DNA from: UMGS1696 sp964621165
Lineage (GTDB): Bacteria; Bacillota; Clostridia; Oscillospirales; CAG-272
Assembly: GCA_964621165.1 (NCBI GenBank)
Contig: CAZULC010000002.1
Span: 279,652-343,651 of the forward strand
DNA length: 64,000 nt
Direction: 5' to 3'
Shown: positions 7,321-15,343 of the stretch, piece after piece
Layout of the letters: every line of letters starts with the position of its first letter
How positions within the stretch are numbered: position 1 is the stretch's first letter
Notes under the pieces: generated by a model
Database searches by the model: none
What the model saw: only the letters and a program-made list of their open reading frames with translations
Told to the model about the DNA's origin: nothing
Position numbers and translations under genes: made by a program

Positions 7321-10173
7321 TTGAAAGCGAAAAACGACTGGCACCTGCTCGAGAACGGGGAAGTCTTAAGCCGGCTGTCAGTCGATATCTACAAGGGACT
7401 TGACGACAAGGAAGCCGCGCGGAGGAGACGAAAATACGGCTCAAACAGCGTGTGGGTGATAAAGCACGAATCGGCGCTTGACGTAATAAAGCAGTCGGTG
7501 TTCGACACGGCGACTCTTCTTTTGGCCCTCAGTGCAATTTTATCGGCGTTTTTCGATAAAAGCTACGAAGCGTGGTGGATCATCATTCTTCTTGCGGCGG
7601 GAGGACTGCTGCGAAGCGTTACATATGTCCGTGCCGGCCGTATATTTGAAAAATCAGCTCTCGGGAAAATACCGGTCTGCTCAGTAATCCGAGGAGGCAG
7701 GGCAGAGCTGGTCCGCGCGAACGAGGTCACGGTTGGGGATATTGTATTCCTCTCCCGTGGAGATACGGTTCCCGGCGACGGACGGGTACTCTCAGGCGAA
7801 GCGACGGTCTACGAACGCGGAATCACTGAAAACAAAACGGCGGTCAGAAAGTTCAATTCGGTCATAAGACTGGCCAAGGGAAGCCGGGACATGCCTTGCG
7901 AATACCGCTCGAATATGCTTTTTGCCGGCTCACAGATTATATCCGGCTCAGTCAGAATGGCGGTTACGGCAATCGGCGAGAATACGCTAACCGTAATGAA
8001 ACAGGGCGGATTCATAATCGAAAGCCGCGGAAAAATTCCCGAGGTCGACGGACTCAAGTCATACAGCAGGAACACATCCCTTATCATGCTTATATGCGTG
8101 CTGATTCTCACTGTTCTGTCCATGTTTTTCGGCGACGGAATCACGCTTCCCGAGGTGTTTCTTTCCTCCCTCGCAATAGCCAGCGCGGCAATGAGCGAAT
8201 ACCTCACAGTTGGCGGGTGCGTCATTACAGCCGTGGCAATGCGTGGAGCCTCGGATTCTGGTGCGGTCAAAAAATCAGACAAAGCCGGCGCCGGACTTCG
8301 CAGAAACAACAAATCTTCCGAATCACGGGCAAACGCGGTCATACGACGTCCCGAAAGGCTCTACGGCATAAATAACGTGGACAGAATCATATTCTCCGGC
8401 GCAAGCTTTTTCAAATCCGGAAACGCGGACCTGTCCTTTGCAGTCACCGCCTGCGGAACATTGACAAGAGAAAAAATCGCGAAATGTCTCGCCGAAACAG
8501 ACTCACCTGAATACGCTGAGCTGACGGCGCTTGTTTCCTACGCCCAAACCGCGTCAATGGACGGCAGAATGAGTCTGTCCGACAGGGAAGAAGTGCGCCT
8601 CACCGAAGCTTCACATATGTCCGCAAAAGCCGCCGACTTCATCGCCAAAAAAAGCGGGAAGAACGTGACTGCATCCGCGGCTTTGGTTGAGCATCGCGGT
8701 AAAGAGGCGGCTGGTTCCATGGGGCTTGAGTCGTCAATGGTGGTTCTAGACGGGGACTATTACCTCATCTCAGCCGGAAAAATAGATGACGTACTCACCT
8801 GCTGCACTTTTGTAAAATTAAATGAAGACGGCGGTCAGATTCAGCTGGAGCCGGACATGAGAAAGAGTATTCTTACAAGCTGTGCCGGAGTTGAGGTTCG
8901 CGGTGGCAAGGTTTTAGCGGTCGCAATGCGCAAGTCCCAGTTCCACACTCTCGACCGTCTGCCTGTACTCACTGAATATATGACGTTTGTCGGATGCTTT
9001 GCACTGTCCGAGGAAGAAGAAGCGGGAGTCCGCGAAAACGTGCGTTACCTCAAAAACTGCGGAATAAAGCCTGTTCTGTTTTCAAACAACGCCAGAAACG
9101 ACGAGTACTACATGACTAAAATAGGATTTGACGGACTTAAAAAAATCGACGTGGAAGAAATAATAAACCAGCCGGAGTTCGACTTCGACGGAACATGCGG
9201 ACAACATGGCGGACTTATCGTAGACTTCGGCAAAGCTGAGGGAGGCGTATATTCTGCGACGGCAAGTGCGGCGGCGAAGAAAATCGGACGTGACAGCACC
9301 CTCGCCGTAGGCCGGAGCATATGGGACTCGTCCCTTGTGTCGGGGGTGAAGTATGCCGCGTCAGCTGCCGAATCCTCGTATAAGGCCGTACCCGAATCGC
9401 TTTCACGTCATTCTACGGCGGTAATATATCCCGAATCTGATGAAAACGCTGACGAAGCCGGCGGACTTGACGGAGTTGTACGGGTGGTGAAAGCCTCGGC
9501 AAGAGCTGAGAACAACCTGCGTTCAGCAAAGTTTTTCGTCACCGCGTCACAGGTGTCCCGCCTGATTCTGATGCTGACATCGGTGATTTTCTCCCTTCCC
9601 ACAGTTACACCGGTGTTCGTTCTGCTGTGGGGACTTGTATTCGATTTCGCGGCGGTGGTGGTCATCTCCTTCGAGCCTTCCTTTGACAGACGCAGCTGTT
9701 TGCGCGAAGCTGAAAAATACCTGCCAATCGCGTCGGTTGTCTGGGGAATAATTTGGGGCGGACTTCTCGCGTTATGCTCATTCCTGACGGCTAAATTCTG
9801 CACTGCTGAAATAAGCGCCTCAGTCACCTCAGCCTCAGCCTTGATCTCGTCCTTTGCCGTGACCGTTTGCCTGATGAAGTTCAGACTGTCCCCGCCTCGC
9901 GCATACAGCACACCTCAGACGTGGAGGGTAAAGCATAACAAAAAGGGAAGAGTATCCTTCAACAACGCAATGCTCGCCTACATAATACTGACCCTCGCGG
10001 TCTCCCTTGCCCTGACCCTGACGAAAACCGGTGCGGAAATATGCGAAGGAACAGTCTGCTCGTATTTTACCCTTGTCTCATTCCTCCCGGGAATCGCGGC
10101 ATCGGTCCTGATTTTCGCGGCAAGGCTGATTTTTAAGGATGTTAAAAATACCGGAGATGAGATGGACGAATGA
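7321..10173 (+). CDS. P-type ATPase-like membrane protein lacking catalytic motifs (pseudoenzyme)
   Basis: 950 residues, TTG start with GAAAGGA upstream. The architecture follows a P2-type cation ATPase: an N-terminal cytoplasmic segment, two helices at about 60-100, an actuator-like segment GDIVFLSRGDTVPGDGRV (139-156), two helices at about 253-305, a large cytoplasmic region, and several C-terminal helices including LLWGLVFDFAAVVVISFEP. The key residues are gone. At the TGES position it reads TENK (169-172). At the DKTGT position it reads GASFFK (Gly360 for the phosphorylated Asp). The hinge TGD reads FSNN, GDGVND is absent, and NLVTD reads GLVFD. The frame is intact over 2.85 kb, so it is probably a maintained non-catalytic protein. 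Function unknown. It is the last gene of the run that starts with the ECF genes. Confidence 0.75.
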   Translation: MKAKNDWHLLENGEVLSRLSVDIYKGLDDKEAARRRRKYGSNSVWVIKHESALDVIKQSVFDTATLLLALSAILSAFFDKSYEAWWIIILLAAGGLLRSVTYVRAGRIFEKSALGKIPVCSVIRGGRAELVRANEVTVGDIVFLSRGDTVPGDGRVLSGEATVYERGITENKTAVRKFNSVIRLAKGSRDMPCEYRSNMLFAGSQIISGSVRMAVTAIGENTLTVMKQGGFIIESRGKIPEVDGLKSYSRNTSLIMLICVLILTVLSMFFGDGITLPEVFLSSLAIASAAMSEYLTVGGCVITAVAMRGASDSGAVKKSDKAGAGLRRNNKSSESRANAVIRRPERLYGINNVDRIIFSGASFFKSGNADLSFAVTACGTLTREKIAKCLAETDSPEYAELTALVSYAQTASMDGRMSLSDREEVRLTEASHMSAKAADFIAKKSGKNVTASAALVEHRGKEAAGSMGLESSMVVLDGDYYLISAGKIDDVLTCCTFVKLNEDGGQIQLEPDMRKSILTSCAGVEVRGGKVLAVAMRKSQFHTLDRLPVLTEYMTFVGCFALSEEEEAGVRENVRYLKNCGIKPVLFSNNARNDEYYMTKIGFDGLKKIDVEEIINQPEFDFDGTCGQHGGLIVDFGKAEGGVYSATASAAAKKIGRDSTLAVGRSIWDSSLVSGVKYAASAAESSYKAVPESLSRHSTAVIYPESDENADEAGGLDGVVRVVKASARAENNLRSAKFFVTASQVSRLILMLTSVIFSLPTVTPVFVLLWGLVFDFAAVVVISFEPSFDRRSCLREAEKYLPIASVVWGIIWGGLLALCSFLTAKFCTAEISASVTSASALISSFAVTVCLMKFRLSPPRAYSTPQTWRVKHNKKGRVSFNNAMLAYIILTLAVSLALTLTKTGAEICEGTVCSYFTLVSFLPGIAASVLIFAARLIFKDVKNTGDEMDE

Positions 10174-10353
10174 AAAACAAAAACCATAATCAGCCTTAGT
10201 GCAGAATCAAGCGTGTGCGCATCAATTTGAATCCGGCGTGCGCGCTTTTTTGCGTTTCATAGAATAATTTGTGAAATTTCTACGACTCAAGCCGAGCCAA
10301 AGCCGAAATTTTCCTGAAATCTCTGTAAATTTTTATGAATCTCCGCTAAACCC

Positions 10354-10382
10354 TTGTTTTTTTCGCGGTTTTGTTATATAAT
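10354..10382 (+). promoter_or_regulatory. Sigma-A-type promoter of the hydrogenase operon
   Basis: TTGTTT (10354-10359), a 17-nt spacer and a perfect TATAAT (10377-10382). It lies 137 nt before the ATG of the first operon gene (10519) in the 345-nt gap after the P-type ATPase-like gene. The expected start point, about 10389, falls at the edge of the palindrome at 10391. A second TATAAT at 10450 has no -35 at a suitable distance. Confidence 0.65.
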
Positions 10383-10390
10383 AGTATAGA

Positions 10391-10406
10391 ATATGAAATT
10401 TCATAT
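10391..10406. promoter_or_regulatory. Perfect 16-bp palindrome at the operon start point, candidate operator
   Basis: ATATGAAATTTCATAT is a perfect inverted repeat beginning 9 nt downstream of the -10 element of the hydrogenase operon promoter. This is where a repressor would block transcription. It does not match the Rex box form (TTGTTAA-N4-TTAACAA). The cognate regulator is not identifiable from the window. The rest of the 10174-10518 gap shows only AT-rich sequence and no RNA gene that I can recognise. Confidence 0.45.
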
Positions 10407-10518
10407 TTTAAGATGAGTGGATTGTTTATATTATTCATGTGAAAACCATTATAATAGACAATAACGCTCATAGAACAATAATATTCATATCAGTGTACTA
10501 ATCGAAAGGATTTTGGCT

Positions 10519-11367
10519 ATGGCTGAAAAAACACAAACGCCTGATAGCGAATGCACTCATGACTGTTCGACCTGCTCCGCTAACTGCTCCTCGAGAGAAC
10601 CGCAGTACGACGCACCTCACAAGGATTCCCACGTCAAGCATGTTATCGGCGTAATCTCAGGCAAGGGTGGAGTCGGCAAATCAATAGTCACCTCCATGCT
10701 CGCCACGGTTATGCAGAGACGGGACAACAAGTGCGCCATCCTTGACGCCGACGTGACGGGACCCTCGATTCCCAAGGCGTTCGGCACAAAGGGCGACATT
10801 CTGTCCTCCGGCGACGGACTCATTCCCCTGTCCACAAAAACCGGCATCAAGATGATTTCAGTGAACCTTCTTCTTGAAGAGGAAACACGTCCGGTTGTAT
10901 GGAGAGGTCCAGTCATCGCGGGAACCGTAAAGCAGTTCTGGACTGACGTTGTATGGGGAGACGTGGACTACATGTTCATCGACTGCCCTCCGGGAACCGG
11001 CGACGTTCCGCTGACCGTATTCCAGTCAATCAAGCTGGACGGCGTTATCATCGTAACCACACCGCAGGACCTCGTTTCCATGATTGTGGTGAAGGCTGTG
11101 AACATGGCGACTCTGATGAACATTCCGGTAATCGGACTCATCGAGAACATGTCATACGTAAAATGCCCCGACTGCGGCCGCGAGATTCACGTGTTCGGCA
11201 AGAGCAAGGCTGAGGAAGTCTGCGCAGAGCATGGAATCGATTTCCTCGGAAGAATGCCCATTGACGAAAAGCTGTCGGCTCTCGTTGACCGTGGAGTAAT
11301 CGAGCTTATGGAAAACAACTACCTCGAAGGCGCGGCTGACGCTGTGGAGAAGTTCTGCAATAAGTAA
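10519..11367 (+). CDS. Mrp/NBP35 family P-loop ATPase, iron-sulfur cluster carrier
   Basis: 282 residues. The N-terminus has four cysteines in a CX3CX2CX3C pattern (Cys12, 16, 19, 23). Next comes a deviant Walker A SGKGGVGKS near residue 47, DADVTGPSIPKA, and a C-terminal CPDC that in this family bridges an Fe-S cluster between subunits. It probably delivers Fe-S clusters to apoproteins, fitting its place at the head of a cluster full of Fe-S hydrogenase subunits. The ATG at 10519 is preferred over a TTG at 10513, because AAAGGA ends 8 nt before it and is too close to the TTG. The next gene starts 80 nt later. Confidence 0.92.
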   Translation: MAEKTQTPDSECTHDCSTCSANCSSREPQYDAPHKDSHVKHVIGVISGKGGVGKSIVTSMLATVMQRRDNKCAILDADVTGPSIPKAFGTKGDILSSGDGLIPLSTKTGIKMISVNLLLEEETRPVVWRGPVIAGTVKQFWTDVVWGDVDYMFIDCPPGTGDVPLTVFQSIKLDGVIIVTTPQDLVSMIVVKAVNMATLMNIPVIGLIENMSYVKCPDCGREIHVFGKSKAEEVCAEHGIDFLGRMPIDEKLSALVDRGVIELMENNYLEGAADAVEKFCNK

Positions 11368-11447
11368 TCTGCTAAGGGGTGAATTTTTTGCCCCGCGGGT
11401 ACATAAATAAGGTAAAAAACAATATATATACAGGAGGAAATTTCTTT

Positions 11448-11942
11448 ATGAAAAAACCTATGACATCAGTTCCATTCAAGGGTACGGCACAGCAGAAGGA
11501 ACAGCTTGACGCTATCATTGCCGCACACAAGGGAGAAAACGGCGCGCTCATGCCCATTCTTCAGCAGGCACAGGACGTTTACGGCTACCTTCCCGTTGAA
11601 GTACAGAAGTATATAGCGGCCGCTCTCGACATTCCCTTCACTGAGGTATTCGGAGTCGTCACATTCTACTCCCAGTTCCTGCTCAACCCCAAGGGAAGCC
11701 ACCCGGTATCCGTATGTCTCGGAACAGCCTGCTACGTCAAAGGCTCCGGCGTCATCATGGATAAGCTCGAGGAAATGCTGGGCGTAAAGAGCGGCGGAAT
11801 CACGGAGGACCTTCATTTCAGCCTTGACGCCACAAGATGCATCGGCGCCTGCGGTCTTGCTCCCGTTATGACAGTTGGGGAGGACGTATACGGCAGACTT
11901 GAGCCGAGCATGCTCAAAGGTATTCTCGAAAAGTATCAGTAA
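11448..11942 (+). CDS. hydC: HydC, NuoE-like 2Fe-2S subunit of the [FeFe] hydrogenase
   Basis: 164 residues of the complex I 24-kDa/NuoE family. The four [2Fe-2S] ligands are visible as CLGTAC (Cys90, Cys95) and CIGAC (Cys131, Cys135). The segment 'GYLPVEVQKYIAAAL...VFGVVTFYSQF' is the family signature. In a trimeric HydABC enzyme it passes electrons between the NADH-oxidising subunit and the rest of the complex. The ATG at 11448 has AGGAGG 9 nt upstream; a longer frame from 11379 lacks such a site. It is separated from hydB and hydA by six intact regulatory-type genes and a pseudogene, an unusual split of a complex that is often contiguous. Confidence 0.88.
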   Translation: MKKPMTSVPFKGTAQQKEQLDAIIAAHKGENGALMPILQQAQDVYGYLPVEVQKYIAAALDIPFTEVFGVVTFYSQFLLNPKGSHPVSVCLGTACYVKGSGVIMDKLEEMLGVKSGGITEDLHFSLDATRCIGACGLAPVMTVGEDVYGRLEPSMLKGILEKYQ

Positions 11943-11994
11943 TTTCCGCATTCCGAATTGACATTTATTGCCGCCGGCAGAAAATGAGGTAAGC

Positions 11995-12354
11995 ATGAAA
12001 ATCAAGGAAATCAAGGATTTACTCGGAGCTGAGCTATTGTGCGGTGAGGAATACCTCGACAGCGAAGTATCCTCCGCGTGCTGCAGCGACATGATGAGCG
12101 ACGTTCTCGCTTTCGTAAAAGATCAGGGAGTTCTCCTGACGGGACTCTCAAATTCCCAGGTTATCCGCACAGCTAACATGATGGATATGGTGTGCATCGT
12201 ATTCGTCAGAAGCAAGACCCCTACGCCCGAGATGATAGCTTTGGCAGAGGAATGCGGAATCACCGTAATGCGGTCTACGCTGAGGGCGTACGAAGCCTGC
12301 GGTATTTTGTACACCTCCGGTCTCGGTCACAAGGGGGTAGAAGCCCATGTCTGA
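11995..12354 (+). CDS. DRTGG domain protein (first copy)
   Basis: 119 residues, a single DRTGG-type domain with no other domain. The visible pattern is an N-terminal 'IKDLLGAELLCG' helix, a central hydrophobic strand pair around VCIVFVRSKTPTPEMI and a C-terminal 'ALAEECGITVMRSTLRAYEACG' segment. DRTGG domains also occur in HPr kinase/phosphorylase and Pta-like proteins, where they may bind ligands; their role as free-standing proteins is not established. GAGGT lies 5 nt before the ATG. The gene overlaps the next by 8 nt, which implies translational coupling to the SpoIIAB-like ATPase. A second copy follows the hydrogenase-like gene. Confidence 0.85.
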   Translation: MKIKEIKDLLGAELLCGEEYLDSEVSSACCSDMMSDVLAFVKDQGVLLTGLSNSQVIRTANMMDMVCIVFVRSKTPTPEMIALAEECGITVMRSTLRAYEACGILYTSGLGHKGVEAHV

Positions 12355-12769
12355 GGTATTAAAGTTTCACTTTGACGTGGACGGCGAAAATTTTTCATCA
12401 GCAGGCGAAGCATCGGTTGTAGTAAAGAAAAAGCTCAGACAGCTCGGTTATCCGCCGGACATAATCCGAAAGGTCTCCATCGCCATGTACGAGGGGGAAA
12501 TCAACATGGTTATCCATGCCAACGGAGGAACGGCTGACGTTGAGGTAAACGACGACGAAATTGTAATCGTGCTCAGCGACACCGGCCCCGGTATTCCAAA
12601 TGTCGAGCTGGCAATGCAGGAAGGCTATTCCACCGCGAGGGACAACATACGCGCTCTTGGCTTCGGTGCGGGAATGGGTCTGCCGAATATGAAAAAATAT
12701 TCCGACAGCATGAAAATTGACACAGAGGTCGGAGTCGGAACCACCATTACCATGACAGTCAACCTGTAA
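12347..12769 (+). CDS. Anti-sigma-factor-like (SpoIIAB/RsbW type) ATP-binding protein
   Basis: 140 residues forming one GHKL/HATPase_c domain with no transmembrane or dimerisation region. The N box is in 'YEGEINMVIHANGG', the G1 box is SDTGPGIP and the G2 box is GFGAGMGLPNMKKYSD. The closest architecture is the RsbW/SpoIIAB serine kinase group, which phosphorylates or binds partner proteins. No anti-anti-sigma (STAS) partner is encoded nearby, so the substrate is unknown. It overlaps the upstream DRTGG gene and precedes the sensory-type hydrogenase gene by 37 nt. Confidence 0.85.
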   Translation: MSEVLKFHFDVDGENFSSAGEASVVVKKKLRQLGYPPDIIRKVSIAMYEGEINMVIHANGGTADVEVNDDEIVIVLSDTGPGIPNVELAMQEGYSTARDNIRALGFGAGMGLPNMKKYSDSMKIDTEVGVGTTITMTVNL

Positions 12770-12806
12770 ACCGATCCCGCCGCTGAAATATTGACGGGAG
12801 ATAAAA

Positions 12807-14168
12807 ATGTCTGAATACAAGCATTCGGTATCTCTTGATGTAAGCAAATGCAAGGGCTGTACCACCTGCCTGAAAAGATGCCCGACGGAAGCCATACGGA
12901 TACGCGACGGCAGAGCTGTTATCAATTCCGGTCGGTGTATAGACTGCGGCGAGTGCATCAAGGTATGCCCATACAAAGCCAAAAAAGCAACTCACGACTC
13001 ACTGTCGTGTCTTGAAAACTATAAGTACAAGGTCGCTCTTCCCGCACCGTCGCTCTACGGTCAGTTCAACAACCTTGACAACATCGGCCATGTAATCCGC
13101 GGACTTATTGAAATCGGATTCGACGACGTGTTTGAGGTTGCCTGCGCCGCTGAGCTGGTGTCGGCTTACACCCGGCTGTACATAAAGCGCACTGACATAA
13201 AAAAACCGGTCATTTCCTCAGCCTGTCCCACAATCACGCGGATGATAAGCATGAATTATCCTTTTCTGTGCGAGAACATCATGCCGATTCTGCCTCCCGT
13301 TGATATCGCGGCGTATCTGGCGCGGGAAAAAGCCAAACGAGAGCACCCGGAGCTTACCGACGACGATATTGGAATCATCTTTATCACTCCATGTCCCGCA
13401 AAGGTGAGCTACGTCAAAAACAATTTCGCGGGAGACCGCAACTATATCGACGCCACGGTGTCCATGCGGGACGTTTACTTCGAGCTGCTTGACGTGATGA
13501 AGCACCACGAGGAGGAGCCGGAAGAGTCCACGGAGTCTGGTATGATAGGAATCGGATGGGCAATCACCGGGGGAGAGTCGTCGGCTGTGTTCAACGAACG
13601 CTATCTTGCGGCGGACGGCATCGAAAACTGCATCAAGGTTCTCGACCAGATTGACAACGACGAAATGACGGACCTCGATTTTGTCGAGCTGAACGCCTGC
13701 GATGGAGGATGCGTGGGAGGTGCTATGACCGTGGCAAACCCCTACATCGCCCAGGCAAGGCTACAGACTTTGAAGAGGTACCTGCCCGTGTCGCCCAACA
13801 GACCCGCAAGCGAATGGATACCGGACAAATTCTTCAACGAAAACGCCGTGGAGTACAATCCCTACAACCTGCTGTCAGACGACAGAAAGGAAGCCCGCCG
13901 TATGATGAAGGAGATCGAATCCATAACGGAGGGACTCCCGAAAATCGACTGCGGCTCCTGCGGGGCTCCAACCTGCATGGCGTTTGCGGAGGATATTGTC
14001 AAGGGCGAAACTACCGCCGACGAGTGTACGGTCATCATGCGCATGCTGTTCCACAAGTACCTTGAGCAGCACAAGGATAAGTCAATCCTCGACGGACTCA
14101 AGCCCATAAAGCAGCAGACGGCGGAGAACAAGCCCAAGGCGGATACGGATGACAAAGAATCAAAGTAG
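12807..14168 (+). CDS. Sensory-type [FeFe] hydrogenase homologue with Fe-S domains
   Basis: 453 residues. Two N-terminal [4Fe-4S] motifs (Cys15, 18, 21, 25 and Cys44, 47, 50, 54) precede a hydrogenase large-subunit domain. A C-terminal CGSCGAPTC...C motif looks like a further [4Fe-4S] (Fe-S/ACS-type) domain. The four H-cluster cysteines remain in SSACPT, TPCPAK and NACDGGCVGG. In L1 an Ala stands where catalytic enzymes have the proton-shuttle Cys (TSCCP). That change is known for putative sensory hydrogenases such as Thermotoga HydS, so this is more likely a redox or H2 sensor than a producer. Flanked by DRTGG and kinase-like genes. The TAG stop is followed 13 nt later by the next ATG. Confidence 0.85.
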   Translation: MSEYKHSVSLDVSKCKGCTTCLKRCPTEAIRIRDGRAVINSGRCIDCGECIKVCPYKAKKATHDSLSCLENYKYKVALPAPSLYGQFNNLDNIGHVIRGLIEIGFDDVFEVACAAELVSAYTRLYIKRTDIKKPVISSACPTITRMISMNYPFLCENIMPILPPVDIAAYLAREKAKREHPELTDDDIGIIFITPCPAKVSYVKNNFAGDRNYIDATVSMRDVYFELLDVMKHHEEEPEESTESGMIGIGWAITGGESSAVFNERYLAADGIENCIKVLDQIDNDEMTDLDFVELNACDGGCVGGAMTVANPYIAQARLQTLKRYLPVSPNRPASEWIPDKFFNENAVEYNPYNLLSDDRKEARRMMKEIESITEGLPKIDCGSCGAPTCMAFAEDIVKGETTADECTVIMRMLFHKYLEQHKDKSILDGLKPIKQQTAENKPKADTDDKESK

Positions 14169-14181
14169 GAGGCAGAGACGG

Positions 14182-14514
14182 ATGAACCTTACCGAAATCA
14201 TAAACAAGCTCTCACTTAAAGTGGTTTGCGGAGACGTAAACAAGGACTGGTCTGGCGTGTATGCCGGAGATTTGCTCAGCCGTGCGATGAGCCACGTGAA
14301 GTTTGACAATTTGTGGATTACCATAATGTCGAACACAAACGTCATTGCAGTGGCAAGTCTCACGGAATGTGCCGCTGTGATTTTAGCCGAGGGGGTGGAA
14401 CTTATGCCGGAAGCGCTGTCAGCCGCCGAAGAGAATGGAATCACAGTACTGTCTTCGCCCAAAACGGTGTACCAGCTCTGCTCCGAGATCTACAGAAGCG
14501 AAAACATGCTATGA
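14182..14514 (+). CDS. DRTGG domain protein (second copy)
   Basis: 110 residues, one DRTGG-type domain similar in plan to the copy at 11995: 'INKLSLKVVCGDV' at the N-terminus, a hydrophobic core 'NLWITIMSNTNVIAVA' and a C-terminal 'AAEENGITVLSSPKTVYQL'. The ATG at 14182 is chosen over an in-frame ATG at 14149 because GGAGG lies 9 nt before it. Its stop overlaps the start of the PHP gene (ATGA), so the two are probably translationally coupled. The two DRTGG copies flank the sensory hydrogenase gene, which suggests that they act with it. Confidence 0.82.
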   Translation: MNLTEIINKLSLKVVCGDVNKDWSGVYAGDLLSRAMSHVKFDNLWITIMSNTNVIAVASLTECAAVILAEGVELMPEALSAAEENGITVLSSPKTVYQLCSEIYRSENML

Positions 14515-15263
14515 GAGATTATTTCTGCGACTTGCACATTCACTCCTGCCTGTCCCCATGTGGAGATGACGAGATGACCCCGGCGAATATCGTTGGAATG
14601 GCGCTGATCAACGGGCTGAACATCATAGCCCTCACCGACCACAACACGTCGAAAAACTGTCCGGCGTTCTTCGCTCAGGCAAGGCTACAGGGGCTGATTC
14701 CGGTTCCGGGAATGGAGCTGACCACCGCCGAGGATATTCACGTGGTATGCCTCTTCCGCGAGTTGGCAGACGCCATGAAGTTTGACAAATTCGTCGAGGG
14801 CAGACGGCCGTTTTTCCAGAACAAGGCTGAAATCTTCGGAAATCAGCGGATTGTGGACGAAAACGACGAGGTCTGCGGGGAAGAACAGAATCTTCTCATC
14901 AACGCGTCGGACATAACCCTCGAGGAAGCCTATACGGAGGTTCTCTCACGGGGTGGGGTCTGCTATCCGGCTCACATCGACCGGGACGCCAACGGAATCA
15001 TAGCCGCTCTGGGTACATTCCCTGACGAGCCTGCCTACACGGCCTACGAGCTGCGTGACGCGGACTCCCTTGAGGAATACCGGAACCGTTTCCCGATTCT
15101 CAAAAAACTGCGGCGTGCTGTGTCCTCGGATGCCCATTATCTCTGGGACATAGCCGAGGCGAACTTCTCCATAAAGCTGGAGGACGAGCCATATTCAAGC
15201 TCCTTCGTCAGAAATAATCTGATTGACTACTTATTAAATAAAGGTGGGCAGCGTGAAATATAA
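14511..15263 (+). CDS. PHP domain phosphoesterase
   Basis: 250 residues. Metal-binding motifs of the PHP family are in order: DLHIHSCLSPCG near the N-terminus, LTDHNTSKNC, GMELTTAEDIH, YPAHID and SSDAHY. These proteins are metal-dependent phosphoesterases (histidinol phosphatase and polymerase PHP relatives). In this context it may dephosphorylate a protein or small molecule in the same signalling set as the kinase-like ATPases; that is inference. It starts inside the stop of the preceding DRTGG gene. A 10-bp inverted repeat begins at its last codons. Confidence 0.85.
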   Translation: MRDYFCDLHIHSCLSPCGDDEMTPANIVGMALINGLNIIALTDHNTSKNCPAFFAQARLQGLIPVPGMELTTAEDIHVVCLFRELADAMKFDKFVEGRRPFFQNKAEIFGNQRIVDENDEVCGEEQNLLINASDITLEEAYTEVLSRGGVCYPAHIDRDANGIIAALGTFPDEPAYTAYELRDADSLEEYRNRFPILKKLRRAVSSDAHYLWDIAEANFSIKLEDEPYSSSFVRNNLIDYLLNKGGQREI

Positions 15264-15298
15264 AGTTTAGCTTTGTTTTTTGTTAGCTTATTTCACGC
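15251..15298 (+). other. Inverted repeat hairpin at the end of the PHP gene
   Basis: GCGTGAAATA (15251-15260) and TATTTCACGC (15289-15298) are perfect 10-bp complements separated by 28 nt that contain a short T-rich run. The hairpin spans the PHP stop codon and lies 45 nt before the next start. No U-tract follows the 3' arm, so it does not look like an intrinsic terminator. An mRNA stability or processing element inside the operon is possible. Confidence 0.35.
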
Positions 15299-15343
15299 AA
15301 CAAATCTATTTATATGCCGCTGTGCGGTGAATGGAGGAAGACA

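Noticed and set aside
10174..10518. Possible structured RNA or riboswitch before the hydrogenase operon
   Set aside because: Apart from the promoter and a 16-bp palindrome I see no stable multi-stem structure or conserved riboswitch core.
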